From assembly GCA_013399695.1 (NCBI GenBank), contig VXAU01004424.1:1060959-1124958 (forward strand): DNA of 64,000 nt, written 5' to 3'. This document shows, piece after piece, positions 62,337 to 64,000 of this stretch. Every line of letters begins with the position of its first letter. The first letter of the stretch is position 1. The stretch is from Formicarius rufipectus. Lineage: Eukaryota > Chordata > Aves > Passeriformes > Formicariidae. The notes under the pieces were generated by a model that saw nothing but the letters and a program-made list of their open reading frames with translations, had not been told where the DNA came from and searched no databases. A program made the position numbers and the translations under genes.

Positions 62337-64000
62337 TGTGGTGTTTTATCCATTTTTTTCCTATCTGATTAACAGATTGCTTTTTGCAGATAGAGGCACA
62401 GTGTGTTAGTTGCTAGTGTATTTTAAAGGAATTCCATTCCCTGAAAGAAATATTAAACACTTAAAAGCAGACAAAACATGTACCTTAGGGAAGACAGTAC
62501 AATGTGATGAATTTTAAGATAATGATGCAGTTTCCTTTTATCACCTGAGCCTGTAACCACTAATCCATATACCAAGGTTTATTTTAACATGTTCATGTCT
62601 CAAATATTGGTGCTTCCTCTTCTTGCAGACAGAGAGATGTGCACCAGGTTGCAAAGACGGCTGAACAGGAATGACCTTTCTTGGGGCTAACATGGCCAGT
62701 GAAAGAGGATTTGTCTCTTTCTGTGACACTCTGTAGGTATTTTGGATTTCACACTGAGACTTTTTTTCTATTGAATTCTCAAGGCCTAGCAAATATAGAA
62801 GAGTCTCCTACATTAATGTCCTTTTTTATCACAACATAAATGACACAGTCTAATTTTTCCACTCATCTTTTTCTTTCTGGTTCATGGTTATAGGTGCAGG
62901 TTTATTCCATCTATAAATTGCCCTGAAATGATGAGTGAAGACATTCTATCTGAGGTTTACATATATTTACCTGAAAATGCTTAATCTTTAATCATCTTGA
63001 ATATAAACTAGCATCAAATGAAACATTCAGAAGTCTCTTCTTTTAATCCACTTCTCACATTTTAGTCACGGTATTTTAGGTCCTGATCCTGCAACTGTTT
63101 ATACATTTGTTCAGCTCTCCATTTTCCCATCAGTAATGGGATTTTATGGCAAGGATGAGTTAGTGTTACGAAGACTGAATCTGAATCCAGTGTGTGTAAA
63201 AGTTAATGGAATGGCTAGCTTTGGGGTTTGGGTTCAGGCCCTTCTTTGCCTCATAATTTGACTTGGTGTTTATAATGCTTTTTTGAAGATTGTCTGCACT
63301 TCTGTTATAAACCTGTTTCTCAGGAACTTTATAATTCAGCCATAAAAAAATATTTGCCTTGGGCTAAATCATGTAATATAAAACTTAAAATTCCAAAGGA
63401 AAAAAACACTTTTCCCATTTTAACAATAGCAGAACAGAACAACTTTGATGTTTATTTCTTTATGTACTCACATAACGCAGTAACACATTTAATTAAAAAC
63501 TAAGTTTGGCAAATGATTAATCTATAGCTGAAGACACCTTTATTTGGTATTATTTTGAAAAAGAAACACAACAAATTAAATCCATCCATAATATTAAAAG
63601 CCTGAGAATGGAGACTTCCTACCAGTATTTAGTGAAGAATAGAAATGTATTTGCTTTATGACTAGGACCTACTAATATCTTCATATACAGTCTTATAATC
63701 TCTCTAATGTTTTCCTTTTCTTTCACTTATCATCCCCAATAATCTCTCCAAAATTAGGCTTCTATGTCATCTCCTCTCCTGTTGTTTTGGCCACATGAAT
63801 CACTGCTTGGCTTCCTGTTGCTTACTGTACTGAACCAAAGCTATTTACCCTTATCTTTAAGATCAGACATACATTTTCCCTTGTCTGTATCTCTCCTCTC
63901 TCAACCCTTTTATCTCCTACATCTTTTATCCTCCTACTCAGTCTCTCACACCCAATGCTTTTTTACCCTGTCCTCTCATGTTACACCTCTTTTCCTCACT

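Larger units (their letters stand above)
60166..64000. other. Upstream intergenic sequence, no gene seen
   Basis: Contains the distal (CA)n and the (ACCA)n tracts, a short perfect hairpin at 61237-61260, and pyrimidine-rich sequence toward the end (about 63700-64000). The open frames here are short and carry no recognisable domain. In other amniotes NRP1 lies in a gene-poor interval with PARD3 upstream, so lack of a gene is expected. Confidence 0.7.

Overview
This window is vertebrate nuclear DNA holding the 5' part of one gene, neuropilin-1 (NRP1), on the minus strand. Four coding exons can be placed to the base. They encode the start codon, the signal peptide, all of the first CUB domain (a1) and the first two thirds of the second (a2). 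The remaining exons lie beyond the low-coordinate edge. The residues fit a sauropsid NRP1 and, from memory, closely match the chicken protein. Introns are AT-rich, old interspersed repeats are sparse (MIR-like pieces and degenerate palindromic elements of a sauropsid type), and I saw no Alu, L1 or recent LINE. A bird is the most likely source; the species cannot be fixed.

Layout from high to low coordinates, which is the direction of transcription. 60.2-64.0 kb is non-coding upstream sequence with a (CA)n tract and an (ACCA)n tract. 58.8-60.2 kb is a CpG-island promoter containing GC boxes, another (CA)n tract, a probable 188-bp 5'UTR intron, a 5' leader with three upstream AUGs, and coding exon 1 (59067-59001). 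Intron 1 is 3.2 kb. Exon 2 (55776-55602) sits inside its own CpG-rich island. Intron 2 is 42.4 kb and makes up two thirds of the window. It holds a long (TTTTC)n tract, ancient SINE/MITE pieces and a candidate recursive splice site. Exon 3 (13189-13008), a 4.6-kb intron 3, exon 4 (8401-8174) and at least 8.2 kb of intron 4 complete the window.

All exon joins keep one reading frame, with intron phases 1, 2, 1, 1. The a1 domain (exons 2+3, 357 nt) and exon 4 (228 nt) are therefore phase 1-1 modules. No other protein-coding gene, RNA gene, CRISPR array or recent mobile element could be supported. The other long open frames are low-complexity or chance ORFs. I did not find an undescribed biological system. 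The observations most worth checking are the layered 5' leader (5'UTR intron; a 21-codon uORF whose stop abuts an in-frame AUG that extends NRP1 by 56 residues), the exon-2 CpG island, and the candidate recursive splice point in intron 2.
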